Of a stretch of DNA of 5,633 nt, positions 5,130-5,633 are shown piece after piece (within the stretch, counting starts at the first letter, position 1; each line of letters starts with the position of its first letter). Location: the NCBI GenBank assembly GCA_046723645.1, contig JBKOUY010000236.1, positions 1 through 5,633 on the forward strand, given 5' to 3'. A model generated the notes under the pieces. That model was not told the origin of the DNA and did no database searches. It worked only from the letters and a program-made list of their open reading frames with translations. The position numbers were made by a program, and so were the translations under genes. The stretch is from DASQUK01 sp046723645 (lineage in GTDB: Bacteria; Actinomycetota; Acidimicrobiia; Acidimicrobiales; VFJN01).

Positions 5130-5633
5130 CTAGTTCAGCCGCTCGATCACCATCGCCATGCCCTGACCGCCGCCCACGCACATGGTCTCCAGTCCGAACG
5201 TCTTGTCCTCGTCCTGCAGGGCGTGGATGAGGGTGGTCATGATGCGGGCGCCGGTCATGCCGAAGGGGTGGCCGAGGGCGATGGCGCCGCCCTTGACGTT
5301 GAGCTTGCCCCAGGGGATGCCGAGGTGCCTGGCGGAGGGGATCACCTGGGCGGCGAACGCCTCGTTGATCTCCACCAGGTCGATGTCGTCGATCGTCATC
5401 CCGGCTCGGGACAGCGCCTGGCGGGACGCCTCGATCGGGCCCAGGCCCATGATCTCGGGGTTGAGGGCGGTGACGCCCGACGAGACGATGCGGGCGAGCG
5501 GCTCGATGCCCAGCTCGGCGGCCTTGGCGTCGCTCATGACGATCACGGCGGCGGCGCCGTCGTTGAGCGGGCAGGCGTTGCCGGCGGTGACCTCGCCGTC
5601 GGGACGGAACACCGGCTTCAGCTCCGCCAGCTT
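5130..5633 (-). CDS. Thiolase (acetyl-CoA C-acyltransferase), C-terminal part
   Basis: The gene reads leftward and runs off the right edge of the window. The 167 visible residues are the C-terminal part of a thiolase of about 390 residues. Such enzymes cleave 3-ketoacyl-CoA with CoA, or condense two acyl-CoAs, through a Cys-His-Cys mechanism. The frame is already open at the window edge (KLAELKPVFR...), so the Met at 5610-5612 is internal. Visible signatures are GNACPLNDGAAAV, the NEAFA motif (nt 5352-5366), GGAIALGHPFGMTGAR with the catalytic His (nt 5268-5270), and TMCVGGGQG with the second catalytic Cys (nt 5178-5180). The nucleophilic Cys of the N-terminal domain lies outside. The GHPFGMTGAR variant is common in actinobacterial FadA-type thiolases, so a degradative role is more likely than polyhydroxyalkanoate synthesis, but biosynthetic thiolases share these motifs. 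The protein ends normally at VIERLN. Confidence 0.93.
   Translation of the reverse strand, partial: KLAELKPVFRPDGEVTAGNACPLNDGAAAVIVMSDAKAAELGIEPLARIVSSGVTALNPEIMGLGPIEASRQALSRAGMTIDDIDLVEINEAFAAQVIPSARHLGIPWGKLNVKGGAIALGHPFGMTGARIMTTLIHALQDEDKTFGLETMCVGGGQGMAMVIERLN

Overview
The window is very GC-rich, with strong G/C bias at third codon positions, several GTG/TTG start candidates and one gene that looks leaderless. This fits an actinobacterium (Actinomycetota). The gene content (RdmC-like alpha/beta hydrolase, SDR, SMP-30 lactonase, thiolase, MarR-GNAT fusion) is typical of a lipid- or steroid-degrading soil or aquatic lineage. The genus cannot be fixed from the sequence.

Left part (1-753): the 3' portion of an RdmC-like alpha/beta hydrolase gene whose start lies outside the window. 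Its nucleophile serine and catalytic histidine positions carry Gly and Thr, so it is unlikely to be a normal esterase. A short hairpin follows the stop codon.

Accessory patch (about 850-2090): the N-terminal half of an ISL3-family transposase, cut off just after the first catalytic Asp; then a small intact STAS-domain gene (anti-sigma factor antagonist type); then about 100 bp that still encode the C-terminal end of a second, otherwise lost STAS domain; then a 10-bp perfect hairpin. This stretch looks like a scar of insertion, deletion and duplication.

Catabolic pair (2268-4065): an SDR oxidoreductase resembling (3R)-hydroxyacyl-CoA or 17-beta-hydroxysteroid dehydrogenases, followed 25 bp later by an SMP-30/gluconolactonase-type enzyme with all four metal ligands. 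A dehydrogenase next to a lactonase suggests oxidation of an alcohol and opening of a lactone, but the substrate is unknown. The 340 bp before the SDR gene hold the STAS remnant, the hairpin, and a nested inverted repeat that may form a structured leader.

Right part (4066-5633): a MarR-GNAT fusion with a well-formed ribosome binding site, a likely -10 element and a CAAGT-N4-ACTTG operator-like site. It converges with a minus-strand thiolase gene whose 5' part lies beyond the window. A perfect 17-bp inverted repeat, with the MarR-GNAT stop codon in its loop, separates the two genes.

I see no CRISPR array, rRNA, tRNA or complete mobile element. The window is mostly ordinary catabolic and regulatory genes; the least ordinary signals are the triad-less hydrolase, the decayed STAS duplicate, and the terminator-like hairpin reaching into a coding region.
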